A DNA stretch of 58,816 nucleotides from Bifidobacterium callimiconis (GTDB taxonomy: Bacteria > Actinomycetota > Actinomycetes > Actinomycetales > Bifidobacteriaceae), in contig NZ_QXGJ01000014.1 in NCBI RefSeq assembly GCF_003952005.1, positions 1 through 58,816 of the forward strand. Reading direction: 5' to 3'. The notes under the pieces were generated by a model. It had not been told where the DNA came from, did no database searches, and saw nothing but the letters and a program-made list of their open reading frames with translations. This document shows, in pieces, positions 17,425 to 25,779 of this stretch. Made by a program: the position numbers and the translations under genes. How positions within the stretch are numbered: position 1 is the first letter of the stretch; every line of letters begins with the position of its first letter.

Positions 17425-18783
17425 CTACAGCAGCGACGCCGGGTCGAGCTTGGCCAGATCCTCGGGCGGCAGCACTTCGGCCGCGTGCAGGTACAGGCGC
17501 GGGATGCGGTTGCGCAGGCAGGTGAAGATCTCGTAGCTGATCGTGCCGGCGGCGCGCGCCCAATCGTCGGCGGTCGGCTCGGCGTGGTCCTCGCCGCGGC
17601 CGGGGCCGAACAGCACCACGGTGTCACCCTCGTGCACGTTGAGCTCCTCGCACTTGCCGTGCAGGTCGATCATGAACTGGTCCATGCACACGCGGCCGGA
17701 CACGTGGTAGACCTTGGGACCCTCGTTCGTCATCACGCGCACCGGACCGCCGTCCTTCTGCACGTGCTTGGCGCCCTGCATGTCGAATCCGGAGGCGGAG
17801 CGGTGGATGCCGTCCGCGTAGCCGATCGGCACGATCGCGGTGGACGTGTCGTCGGGGGTCAGGTAGGTGCGGCCGTAGGAGATGCCGTGGCCGGCCTCCA
17901 CGTGCTTGACGGTGCCGAGCTGCGCCTGCAGCGTCATGGCGGGCTTGAGATCCCACGTGGAGGGGGTGCCCATGGCCGGGTCGGGCTCGTAGCCGTACAG
18001 GCCGATGCCCGGACGGGTGAGTTCGAAGTGGATCTCGGGACGGTCGAGCGTGGCCGCCGTGTTGGCGAGGTGACGGATCTCGGGCGCGATGCCGGCCTTC
18101 TCCATGCGCGCGGTGAACGCGTTGAAGTGCTCGATCTGACGGTCGGTGGACGCCACGAATTCGGGCACGTCGGGCGAGTCGGCCACGGCGAGGTGGCTCC
18201 ACTGGCCGACGATGTGGAACACGCCCTCGTGCGCGAGCTCCACGAAGCGCTTGAGCGCCGCGTCGAACGTCTCCTCGGTGAAGCCGTTGCGGCCGAATCC
18301 GGAGTCGACCTTCACGTGCACACGCGCGGTCCTGCCCACCTTGCGCGCAGCCTCGGCGGCGGCTTCGATGCCGGCCATGGAGCCGATGGAGATGTCGATG
18401 TCGTTTTCGATGAGCTCGCCGAACGGCACGTTGCGACCGTTGTACACCCACGTGAGAATGTGGCAGCGGTCCGGCCCGATGCCCGCCTTGCGCAGCAGCA
18501 GCGCCTCGTGCGACTGCGCGGTGCCGAGCCATGTGGCGCCACCGGCGAGCGCGGCGAGCGCGGCGGGGATCAGTCCGTGTCCGTAGGCGTCAGCCTTGAC
18601 CACGCCCATCACCGCGGTCTTGGATTCCGGCCCGCCGACCACGTCGACCAGGTGGCGCATGTTGTCACGCAATGCCTTGAGATCGACGATGCACTGCGCC
18701 GGGTACTGTTCGCATGCCCGCGCATAGTTGTTTCGTCCGGTTTCCGATGAGAAAGCCCATTCGGGCGCTGCACTCAATGTCAT
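17425..18783 (-). CDS. alr: Alanine racemase
   Basis: A PLP enzyme of 452 aa that interconverts L- and D-alanine for peptidoglycan. The PLP lysine is K63 in VVKADAYGHG, and the second catalytic base Tyr lies in GISYGRTYL. The C-terminal beta domain carries VSGRVCMDQFMIDL. It is longer than many homologues because of an N-terminal extension. ATG 18783 matches the family start; the frame extends upstream to 18831 without support. CACAAT close to the start suggests a short leader. It is first in a probable alr-dgt-dnaG transcript. Confidence 0.95.
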   Translation of the reverse strand: MTLSAAPEWAFSSETGRNNYARACEQYPAQCIVDLKALRDNMRHLVDVVGGPESKTAVMGVVKADAYGHGLIPAALAALAGGATWLGTAQSHEALLLRKAGIGPDRCHILTWVYNGRNVPFGELIENDIDISIGSMAGIEAAAEAARKVGRTARVHVKVDSGFGRNGFTEETFDAALKRFVELAHEGVFHIVGQWSHLAVADSPDVPEFVASTDRQIEHFNAFTARMEKAGIAPEIRHLANTAATLDRPEIHFELTRPGIGLYGYEPDPAMGTPSTWDLKPAMTLQAQLGTVKHVEAGHGISYGRTYLTPDDTSTAIVPIGYADGIHRSASGFDMQGAKHVQKDGGPVRVMTNEGPKVYHVSGRVCMDQFMIDLHGKCEELNVHEGDTVVLFGPGRGEDHAEPTADDWARAAGTISYEIFTCLRNRIPRLYLHAAEVLPPEDLAKLDPASLL

Positions 18784-18905
18784 GTGCCCTATTGTGGCCC
18801 GGCTATGCGACGGACGGGCAACGTGTGTCATTTTCCTTCGATTTTCTTGACATTCGAAGGTGGAGGGTGTGGGGGTTGGCGTGGTTTAGGTGGTGGGTTT
18901 TGCTT

Positions 18906-18954
18906 CCCTCCCTCAGTCCGCCTGCGGCGGACAGCTCCCTCCCTTGGAGGGAGC
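18906..18954. repeat. Two-hairpin palindromic element
   Basis: CCCTCCCTCAGTCCGCC...GGCGGACAGCTCCCTCCCTTGGAGGGAGC type, lying between the ABC ATPase stop and alr. It is in the same orientation as the copy at 19897 on the other side of the ATPase gene. Confidence 0.9.
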
Positions 18955-18968
18955 ACGAAGAGGGCGGT

Positions 18969-19808
18969 CTACTTTCCCGCCTTCATTGCCTCGTAGCGTT
19001 TGCGGATCAGGTCGTTGTAGTGGTCGGCGGCGTCGGCGGGCGCACCGTCGAAGACCACGCGGTGGTCGTCGAGCAGCAGCACGCGGTCGATCGCGTAGAT
19101 GGGGTCGGTCACCAGACTCAGGTCGTGCGTGGCGAACACGACCTGCTTGTCGTAGCCGAACAGGGCGCGTGCCACGTTGCGGGTGGCGTGTTCGTCGAGT
19201 CCCTTGGTCGGCTCGTCGGCCACGATGGCGGCCGGGTTGATGGCGAGCGCGCTGACGATGGCGAGCAGGTGGCGCTTTTCGCTGTCGAGTGCGTCGGCCT
19301 TCTGCCGGGCGTAGGCGGTCAGTCCGAAGTGGGCGAACAGCATGCCGATGGTTTCGTTGCAGTAGGCTTCGGGCAGCTTGCGTTTCTTGAGTGGTGCGGC
19401 CACGGCGTCCGAGATGTTCTCCGCCATGTAGTAGCTGTTGGGGATCTCCTCGCGACGTACGATGCCGATCAGATCCTTGAGTGCCTTGGCGTCGGATTTG
19501 CGCGAGGGATCGTAGGCGGTGTCCTGCCCGGGTTCGGGGTTGCCGTCGTCGTCGAGCACGTGGCGGACGACGCTGACGGTGCCGGACGAGGATGCCATCG
19601 CGCCGTCGATGAGTTTGAGCAGCGTGGATTTGCCGGCTCCGTTGAGTCCGATCACGGCCACGCGTTTTTCGGTGATGGTCAGTGTGGTCGGTTCGAGGCC
19701 GACACGACCGTCCTCGTATGTGGCGCGGGCGTCGTTCAGTACGAACGACAGCGATCGTACGCGCGTGTCAATCTGCTTGCCGCGCGAGAATATGTCCAGC
19801 AATCCCAT
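18969..19808 (-). CDS. ABC transporter ATP-binding protein, ECF-like, orphan
   Basis: A 279-aa ATPase subunit. Walker A is IGLNGAGKST, Walker B is AIVADEPTKGLD, and the H-loop is VFATHDLSL. The signature that normally reads LSGGQ is replaced by ALDSEKRHLLAI, a degenerate form also known in cobalt/biotin-type energy-coupling ATPases. No membrane partner lies next to it. I therefore call it an energy-coupling-factor-type A subunit with unknown substrate. ATG 19808 has GAGGAGG upstream; the frame opens at 19949 through a repeat and is not used. The gene is bracketed by two directly oriented palindromic elements. Confidence 0.85.
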   Translation of the reverse strand: MGLLDIFSRGKQIDTRVRSLSFVLNDARATYEDGRVGLEPTTLTITEKRVAVIGLNGAGKSTLLKLIDGAMASSSGTVSVVRHVLDDDGNPEPGQDTAYDPSRKSDAKALKDLIGIVRREEIPNSYYMAENISDAVAAPLKKRKLPEAYCNETIGMLFAHFGLTAYARQKADALDSEKRHLLAIVSALAINPAAIVADEPTKGLDEHATRNVARALFGYDKQVVFATHDLSLVTDPIYAIDRVLLLDDHRVVFDGAPADAADHYNDLIRKRYEAMKAGK

Positions 19809-19896
19809 GGGTTCCTCCTCGTCTGCGTTTCCGATGTCGATCCCCCGAATCGACTCCGGAAGTCGCTTCCATACTATCCACGCATGTCTACGCGCG

Positions 19897-19947
19897 GCTC
19901 CCCTCAGTCGGACATCCGTCCGACAGCTCCCCTCGGAGAGGGGAGCC
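19897..19947. repeat. Two-hairpin palindromic element
   Basis: GCTCCCCTC, then GTCGGAC/GTCCGAC hairpin, then GCTCCCCTC/GAGGGGAGC hairpin. It lies upstream of the ABC ATPase start and in the same orientation as the copy downstream of that gene. Confidence 0.9.
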
Positions 19948-20033
19948 ACGGGACTTGATCACACAGGGAATTTTGAACACGCTATAAATGGACTTTGGCG
20001 TGTCGTTATGGTGAAGATCGGCGTTTTTCGTCC

Positions 20034-20039
20034 TATAAT
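20034..20039 (+). promoter_or_regulatory. Possible -10 box of the amino-acid permease gene
   Basis: A perfect TATAAT lies in an AT-rich stretch about 107 bp before the start codon. The matching -35 (GTGAAG region) is poor, so the call is tentative. Confidence 0.3.
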
Positions 20040-20145
20040 TTGGGATTTTTCTCTGTTTTCAGCCTTCCGAAACATAAACACTCATGTTCTCCCCGTATGA
20101 TGTGAGAGTTTCGTAATTGTGAATTGTCGAATACGAGAGGGAATC

Positions 20146-21699
20146 ATGAGCAGCAGCCTTCTGCGCAAAAAGGACGTGGCGAGCATCGTCGCCGAGTCCA
20201 CCCCGTTGAAACGTACGATGAAAACCTTCGACCTGACGATGCTGGGCATCGGTGCGATCATCGGCACCGGCATCTTCGTCCTCACCGGCAAGGGCGCGCT
20301 CACCGCCGGCCCGGCGCTGGCGGTGTCGTTCCTGCTGGCCGCCATCTGCTGCGGCTTCGCCGGTCTGTGCTACGCGGAGTTCGCGTCCATGGCCCCCGTC
20401 TCCGGTTCCGCATACTCCTACGCCTATCTGGCGTTCGGCGAACTTGTGGCGTTCGTCATCGGATGGAACCTGATCCTCGAATACGCGTTGCAGGCGGCCA
20501 CGGTGTCGGCCGGCTGGGCGGGCTACTTTAATAAGCTGCTCGAGGGATTCGGCCTGCATCTGCCCGTTGAGTTGACCGCCGCGTACGGCACCACGCCGGG
20601 CGTGACCACATACTTCAACCTGCCGGGCTTCGTGATCGTGCTGATCATCACGTGGGTGCTGTCGATCGGCATCAACCAGACCAAGCGCGCCAACGACATC
20701 ATGGTGATGATCAAGCTCGCCATCATCGTGCTGTTCGTCATCTGCACCGTCTGGTACGTGAACCCGGCGAACTGGAAGCCGTTCTCCCCGTACGGCATCT
20801 ACACATTCCAGCCCGGTTCGACGCAGCCGTACGGCATCATCCCGGCCGCGTCGATCGTGTTCTTCAGCTTCATCGGATTCGACGCCGTGTCCTCCTCCGC
20901 CGAGGAGACCGTGAATCCGAACAAGACGCTGCCGCGCGGCATCCTGCTGTCGCTGGCCGTCTCCACGGTGATCTACATCATCATGACGCTGGTGATGACC
21001 GGCGTGGTGCCCTACAAGGAGTTCGCGAAGTTCATCGACGCGCCGGTGGCCGGCGTGATTCTGGCGACCGGTCTGAACTGGCTGGCCGTGATCGTGAACA
21101 TCGGTGCGCTCGTGGGCATGACCACAGTGATGCTCGTGCAGCTGTACGGCCAGTCCCGCATCTGCTACGCCATGGCCCGCGACGGCCTGTTCCCCAAGCT
21201 GTTCGGAGAGGTGCACAAGAAGTATCTGACCCCGTTTAAGGGCACGTGGTTCTTCGGCATTCTCACCGCCATCGCCGGCGGCTTCATCAACATCAACATC
21301 CTGTTCGAGCTGGTGAACATCGGTACGCTGTCCGCGTTCATGATCGTGTCGGCCGGCGTGCTGTGGATGCGCAAGACCCAGCCGAACGCACACCGTGGAT
21401 TCAAGGCGCCGGGCGTGCCGTTCACCCCGATCCTGTCGATCATCTTCTGTCTGGTGTTCATCGCCGGCCTGAACTGGGAGACCTGGCTGCGATTCGCCAT
21501 CTGGATGGCCATCGGCCTGGCCGTGTACTTCGGCTTCAGCCGCAAGAACTCCAAGCTCGGTCAGGAGGCGCAGAAGAAGGCCCGCAAGGCCATCAATGAG
21601 GCCGTGGCCAAGCAGCAGGGCGAGGCCGCGGCGACCGTTTCCGGCGACGCCGAGGCCAAGGCCGAGACCGTGGTCAAGGAGGCCGAGGCGAAGGAATAG
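20146..21699 (+). CDS. APC-family amino-acid permease
   Basis: A 517-aa inner-membrane transporter with about 12 hydrophobic segments. The first helix GIGAIIGTGIFVLTGKGA is the substrate/ion-binding signature of the amino acid-polyamine-organocation family. GFDAVSSSAEETVNPNKTLPRGI is the conserved helix 6-7 region. The sequence resembles cationic amino-acid transporters of the YfnA/CAT type. The charged C-terminal tail, rich in Ala, Lys and Glu (AKAETVVKEAEAKE), is probably cytoplasmic and helical. ATG 20146 is preceded by GAGAGGG; an in-frame ATG nine codons earlier is not supported. It is flanked by palindromic elements, with a double hairpin after the stop. Confidence 0.92.
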   Translation: MSSSLLRKKDVASIVAESTPLKRTMKTFDLTMLGIGAIIGTGIFVLTGKGALTAGPALAVSFLLAAICCGFAGLCYAEFASMAPVSGSAYSYAYLAFGELVAFVIGWNLILEYALQAATVSAGWAGYFNKLLEGFGLHLPVELTAAYGTTPGVTTYFNLPGFVIVLIITWVLSIGINQTKRANDIMVMIKLAIIVLFVICTVWYVNPANWKPFSPYGIYTFQPGSTQPYGIIPAASIVFFSFIGFDAVSSSAEETVNPNKTLPRGILLSLAVSTVIYIIMTLVMTGVVPYKEFAKFIDAPVAGVILATGLNWLAVIVNIGALVGMTTVMLVQLYGQSRICYAMARDGLFPKLFGEVHKKYLTPFKGTWFFGILTAIAGGFININILFELVNIGTLSAFMIVSAGVLWMRKTQPNAHRGFKAPGVPFTPILSIIFCLVFIAGLNWETWLRFAIWMAIGLAVYFGFSRKNSKLGQEAQKKARKAINEAVAKQQGEAAATVSGDAEAKAETVVKEAEAKE

Positions 21700-21720
21700 T
21701 CCTAAGTCTCAAACGCAAAG

Positions 21721-21844
21721 GCTCCCCTCGCTGAGGGGAGCTGTCCGCGAAGCGGACTGAGGGGAGTATTGACCGGACACCGTTCGGGCGCACGCTCCCC
21801 TCAGTCAGACATTCGTCTGACAGCTCCCCTCAGAGAGGGGAGCC
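21721..21844. terminator. Inverted pair of palindromic elements acting as likely bidirectional terminator
   Basis: Two copies (21721-21766 and 21794-21844) face each other between the permease and the convergent nanR. The outer arms are extended by AAAGG before and CCTTT after, so each end forms a G+C stem followed by T residues. A fragment GGGGAGCTTTTGTG follows. Confidence 0.7.
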
Positions 21845-21907
21845 TTTGTATATACAGCTCTCTTATGTAGGGGAGCTTTTGTGTATGTAGCTCTTATGTA
21901 TGGCTAT

Positions 21908-22699
21908 CTAACGATCGAGTGCGTCGGCGAGGATGGCGTCGATGGGACGGTAGTGGTCGTCCACGGCCCGTCGGTAGGCATCGGCGTCACCGGCGAGCGC
22001 GGCGTTCAGCATCGCTCGATGCGCTTCGGCGCTGTCCTTGAGCTGGGCGGACACCTGCAGTCCGAGGCTGGGCAGCACTGCCATGTGCACCATCCACAGG
22101 CTGTCGGACAGCTGGGTGAGCACGATGTTGTCCGCGTAGGCGAGCAGTCGGGAGTGGAAGGCGATGTCCTCGTCAAGGAAGCTGTCGCCATGGTCGGCGC
22201 GCTCGATCATGCGGTCGGTGATCTCCATGAGTTCGGGCTGATCGGTGCCTTTCAGTGCGGCCACGATCGGTTCGGCCACTCCCTTGTCGAGCGAACGGCG
22301 GACCTGCACCACGTTGCGCAGTTCGCTGAAGTCCTGTTTGCTGGTGGCCTTGACCATGGCGCGGAAGGCCAGCGTCTCGACGAGTGGTTCCAGCGACAGG
22401 TCGCCCACGAACGTGCCTCGGCCGTGCACCACCTTGACGATGTGCAGTGCCTCGAGCTTGCGCACGGCTTCGCGTACGGAGGATCGTGACGCCTTGACGG
22501 CCTGGCACAGTTCGGTTTCGGTGGGAAGGCTGTCGCCCGGCACGAGCTTGTGATTGATGATGTACGACTTGATCGCGTCCATGGTGATGTCGCAGCGGCT
22601 GGGCTGCTGAGGGGCGTCCGTGTCGATCGGCGAACGGTCCAGGTAGGACAACGATGGTACGGCGGCCACGAAATCGCTGGCCGAAGGCGTGGATGACAT
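21908..22699 (-). CDS. nanR: GntR/FadR-family regulator, probable NanR
   Basis: A 263-aa regulator. The N-terminal winged helix spans about residues 40-100 (LPTETELCQAVKASRSSVREAVRKLEALHIV, GRGTFV). The all-helical FCD effector domain follows (RRSLDKGVAEPIV, DIAFHSRLLAYADN). It closes the sialic-acid cluster on the same strand, as the GntR-type NanR does in B. breve. The repeated AGACGTCTGATGTC sites at 30892, 30930 and 34000 are its likely operators, and the effector is presumably sialic acid or a downstream intermediate. GGAAAGGAAC precedes the ATG. A hairpin region separates it from nagB, so it may have its own promoter. Confidence 0.88.
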   Translation of the reverse strand: MSSTPSASDFVAAVPSLSYLDRSPIDTDAPQQPSRCDITMDAIKSYIINHKLVPGDSLPTETELCQAVKASRSSVREAVRKLEALHIVKVVHGRGTFVGDLSLEPLVETLAFRAMVKATSKQDFSELRNVVQVRRSLDKGVAEPIVAALKGTDQPELMEITDRMIERADHGDSFLDEDIAFHSRLLAYADNIVLTQLSDSLWMVHMAVLPSLGLQVSAQLKDSAEAHRAMLNAALAGDADAYRRAVDDHYRPIDAILADALDR

Positions 22700-22965
22700 C
22701 TGTGTTCCTTTCCAGAACGTGTGCGGTCACATCAGCGTCGTCATGAACAGATGGTTCACAATTCGACTACGTAATTGGAGTCGTGCCCCTCCAAACTGCA
22801 CCGGGACATCGTCAACGACAACCACAGGTGTTCATTTCATAACACAGCGTTCACATCGAACCGCTTTAACGCCCGAAAGCGGAACCATGCGACGTTGGAT
22901 GGTGGGCTTCGACGGGGGCGCTCGGCAATGGGGGCGGAAAACGACGTGGATGACAGCATGGACGA

Positions 22966-23059
22966 CGGAGGCGGGCCGGGAAAATCCAGTCCGCCTCCGG
23001 TATGCGGTCGAGGGGAGTCACACGGCTATGGCAGGCTTCGCGTGACCACTCCCCGACCG
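22966..23059 (-). terminator. Two strong stem-loops between nagB and nanR
   Basis: CGGTC-GA-GGGGAGT pairs with ACTCCCC-GACCG (23005-23059), directly after the nagB stop. CGGAGGCGG pairs with CCGCCTCCG (22966-22999). Neither has a T run, so this is a terminator or an RNA-stabilising end. The rest of 22700-22965 shows no gene. Confidence 0.6.
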
Positions 23060-23060
23060 G

Positions 23061-23849
23061 TCAGATGCCCTGCCAGGCGGGCTTGTTCTCGTAGACCCAG
23101 CGGTAGTAGTCGGCAAGCTTGAGCTTGCTGGCCGCGGCCTCGTCCACGATGAACGTGGCGTGCGGGTGCAGCTGCAGCGCGGACGCCGGGCACATGGCGG
23201 AGACGCCGCCCTCCACGCTGGCGGCCACGGCGTCGGCCTTGTTCTCGCCGAACGCGAGCAGCACCAGATGACGGGCCTTCATGATCGTGCCGATGCCCTG
23301 CGTGATGCAGTGCGTGGGCACCTGGTTCATGTCGCCGTCGAAGAAGCGGGCGTTGTCGACGCGCGTCTGCTGGGTGAGCGTCTTGATGCGCGTGCCGGAC
23401 GCCAGCGAACTGCCGGGCTCGTTGAAGCCGATGTGGCCGTCGGTGCCCACGCCGAGGATCTGCACGTCGATGCCGCCGGCCTCCTCGATGGCGCGATCGT
23501 AGTCGGCGCCGGCGGTGGCGATGGTCTCGAGCGCGCCGTTGGGCACGTGCACGTGCTTCGGGTCGAGGCCGAGCGGCTCCACCACGGTGCGCGTGATCAC
23601 GCTGCGGTAGGATTCGGGGTGTTCGACCGGCAGTCCGGCGTACTCGTCGAGCGCGAATCCGCGCACGTGGGAGACGTCGAGACCGCGGTCGCGCACTTCG
23701 AGCGCCAGATGCTCGTAGGCGACCAGCGGCGTGGATCCGGTGGCCAGACCGAGCACGGCGAACGGCTTGCGTTCGATGAGATCGGCCACGGACTTGGCGT
23801 ACAGCGCGCCGGCTTCATCCTGGTTCTTGACGATGATGACTTCCGCCAT
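23061..23849 (-). CDS. nagB: Glucosamine-6-phosphate deaminase
   Basis: A 262-aa cytoplasmic enzyme converting glucosamine-6-phosphate to fructose-6-phosphate and ammonia, the last step of sialic-acid breakdown before glycolysis. LATGSTPLVAY binds the phosphate. D68 (FALDEYAG), D137 and H139 (GVGTDGHIGFNEP) and E144 match the catalytic residues of the E. coli enzyme. Length is standard. It follows nanA by 30 bp on the same strand with AAAGGAAC before the ATG. The deacetylase that makes its substrate is not in this window. Confidence 0.95.
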   Translation of the reverse strand: MAEVIIVKNQDEAGALYAKSVADLIERKPFAVLGLATGSTPLVAYEHLALEVRDRGLDVSHVRGFALDEYAGLPVEHPESYRSVITRTVVEPLGLDPKHVHVPNGALETIATAGADYDRAIEEAGGIDVQILGVGTDGHIGFNEPGSSLASGTRIKTLTQQTRVDNARFFDGDMNQVPTHCITQGIGTIMKARHLVLLAFGENKADAVAASVEGGVSAMCPASALQLHPHATFIVDEAAASKLKLADYYRWVYENKPAWQGI

Positions 23850-23879
23850 GGGTGTTCCTTTCGCGGGTTCTTTCGAGGA

Positions 23880-24836
23880 TCAGTGGGTGGAGTTGGTGAC
23901 TTCCTCGGGGGTGCGCACGGGTTCGAGTCCGCATTCGCGCAGCACGGCGGCCACGGCTTCCACGTTCTCGCCCTGCAGCGCCTGCACCGGGTTGGGCATC
24001 TGGTTGGTGTCGAACACGCCGAGCAGTGCCATGGCGGTCTTGAACGCGCCCACGCCGGCACCGAATCCGGAGACGCCGGACGTGACGGTGACGATGCGCA
24101 TGAGCGCGGCGAGCTTGTCCTGTTCGGCGCGCACGGTGGCCCAGTCGCCGGCCTCGCAGGCCTGCCACATGCGCACGTATCCGGTGCATTCCACGTTGCC
24201 CAGGCCCGGCACGCTGCCGTCGGCGCCGGCCATGTACGCGCCGTCGACCACGACCTCCTGTCCGGTGAGCAGGGTGAGCGGGTGGCCGGCCTTGTTGTTG
24301 TCATCCACGAGGAAGCGGAAGGCCACGTCGTCGTTCGACGAGTCCTTCACACCGGCGAGCACGCCGTCGAGGCCGAGGCGCACGAGCAGGTCGCCGGGCA
24401 GCTTGACGTGTACGCACACGGGGATGTCGTAGGCGAACAGCGGCAGGTCCACGGCCTCGTGGATCAGACGGAAGTGGTTCTCGATCTCCGGCAGGCCGCC
24501 GAGCGCGTAGAACGGCGCGGTGGCGACGATGGCGTCGGCGCCCAGTTCCTTGGCGACCTTGGCGTGTTCGATCACGCGGTCGGTCTCGGTGTCGATGCAG
24601 CCGACGAGCACGGGCACGCGTCCGGCCACGAACTCGATGGCGGCTTCGATGATCTCGCGACGGCGTTCGTCGGTGCTGAACGCGACCTCGCCGGAGGAAC
24701 CGAGGAAGAACAGACCGTTGACGCCGGCGTCGATCAGTCGGTCGATCGAACGCTTGAAGCTGGCACGGTCGAGTTCGCGCTCGGCGGTGAGCGGGGTGAC
24801 GACGGGCGGGATGACGCCGCGGAATGTGGTGGTCAT
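23880..24836 (-). CDS. nanA: N-acetylneuraminate lyase
   Basis: A 318-aa class I aldolase of the DapA/NanA family that splits sialic acid to pyruvate and ManNAc. Visible features are the GSSGE loop (residues 46-50), Tyr136 in LFAYDIP and the Schiff-base Lys164 in LAGVKDSS, aligned with Y137 and K165 of the E. coli lyase. By sequence alone it could be another family member, such as dihydrodipicolinate synthase. The neighbours nagB, nanE and nanK and the adjacent importer fix the assignment. ATG 24836 is preceded by AAAGGAAACC; the open frame upstream to 24965 is intergenic. Confidence 0.92.
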   Translation of the reverse strand: MTTTFRGVIPPVVTPLTAERELDRASFKRSIDRLIDAGVNGLFFLGSSGEVAFSTDERRREIIEAAIEFVAGRVPVLVGCIDTETDRVIEHAKVAKELGADAIVATAPFYALGGLPEIENHFRLIHEAVDLPLFAYDIPVCVHVKLPGDLLVRLGLDGVLAGVKDSSNDDVAFRFLVDDNNKAGHPLTLLTGQEVVVDGAYMAGADGSVPGLGNVECTGYVRMWQACEAGDWATVRAEQDKLAALMRIVTVTSGVSGFGAGVGAFKTAMALLGVFDTNQMPNPVQALQGENVEAVAAVLRECGLEPVRTPEEVTNSTH

Positions 24837-24918
24837 GATGGTTGGTTTCCTTTTGGTGTGTATTTGGTGGAAAGGTGGATGGGAATGGTGTGGATGGGAA
24901 TGGCGGAGCCCGATCGGC

Positions 24919-25779
24919 TCAGATGCACTCGTCCGGAGTGGGGTGCAGCAGCGACGGCGCGGCACCGAGCAGCATCTGCGTGTACGGATCCTGCGGGTTG
25001 GTGAGCACGTCGTGCGCCTCGCCGTGTTCGACGATGGTGCCGTGGTTCATCACCACGATCTCGTCGGACACGTATCGCACGGTCTGGATGTCGTGGCTGA
25101 TGAACACCATCGATAGTCCGAGCGACTTCTTGAGGTCGCTCAGCAGGTTGAGGATCTGCGCGCGCACCGACACGTCGAGTGCGGAGGTGGGCTCGTCGGC
25201 GATGATCGCGTCCGGGTTGAGCGACAGGGCGCGGGCGATGGCCACGCGCTGGCGCTGGCCGCCGGAGAGCTGTCCGGGCAGGGCGTTGAGCGCGGACTTG
25301 GGCAGGCCCACCATGTCGATCAGCTCGTAGGCGCGCTTGCGGCGGGCCGCATCGTCGCCGAGGCTGTGCACGATCAGCGGGTCCATGAGCTGGTCCTGCA
25401 CGCTCATGCGGGCGTTGAGCGCGGTGGCCGGGTCCTGGAAGACCACGGAGACCACACGGCCGATGTCCATGCGCTCCTTGGCGGTGCGTCGGGTGACGTC
25501 CTGGCCCTTGAAGAACACCTTGCCGCCGGTCACGCTCTGCAGTCCGCACATCACGTTCGCGGTGGTGGACTTGCCGCAGCCGGACTCGCCCACGATGCCG
25601 ATCGTGCGGCCGGGCATGAGCCTGAGGTTCACCTTGTTGACGGCGGTAATCTTCTTGGGGTGGAAGAGCGAGCCGGCACGGGTGGTGAACACGACCTCGA
25701 TGTCCTTGAGCTCGATGATGGGCGTGGCCTTGTCACCGGCATGCCTGCCGTCGATGCGCTTGCTGTTCGTCTCGCTCAT
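24919..25779 (-). CDS. Sialic-acid cluster ABC importer, ATPase subunit (OppF/DppF type)
   Basis: A 286-aa ATPase with Walker A GESGCGKST, signature LSGGQRQRVAIARAL, Walker B IIADEPTSALD and H-loop FISHD. It ends in the short tail typical of oligopeptide-type ABC ATPases. Its ATG overlaps the stop of the preceding fused permease-ATPase gene (ATGA), and AAAGGAG sits inside the end of that gene, so translation is coupled. It supplies the second nucleotide-binding domain of the importer encoded by 25776-30815. It corresponds in position to the nan transporter ATPase genes of B. breve. Confidence 0.93.
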   Translation of the reverse strand: MSETNSKRIDGRHAGDKATPIIELKDIEVVFTTRAGSLFHPKKITAVNKVNLRLMPGRTIGIVGESGCGKSTTANVMCGLQSVTGGKVFFKGQDVTRRTAKERMDIGRVVSVVFQDPATALNARMSVQDQLMDPLIVHSLGDDAARRKRAYELIDMVGLPKSALNALPGQLSGGQRQRVAIARALSLNPDAIIADEPTSALDVSVRAQILNLLSDLKKSLGLSMVFISHDIQTVRYVSDEIVVMNHGTIVEHGEAHDVLTNPQDPYTQMLLGAAPSLLHPTPDECI

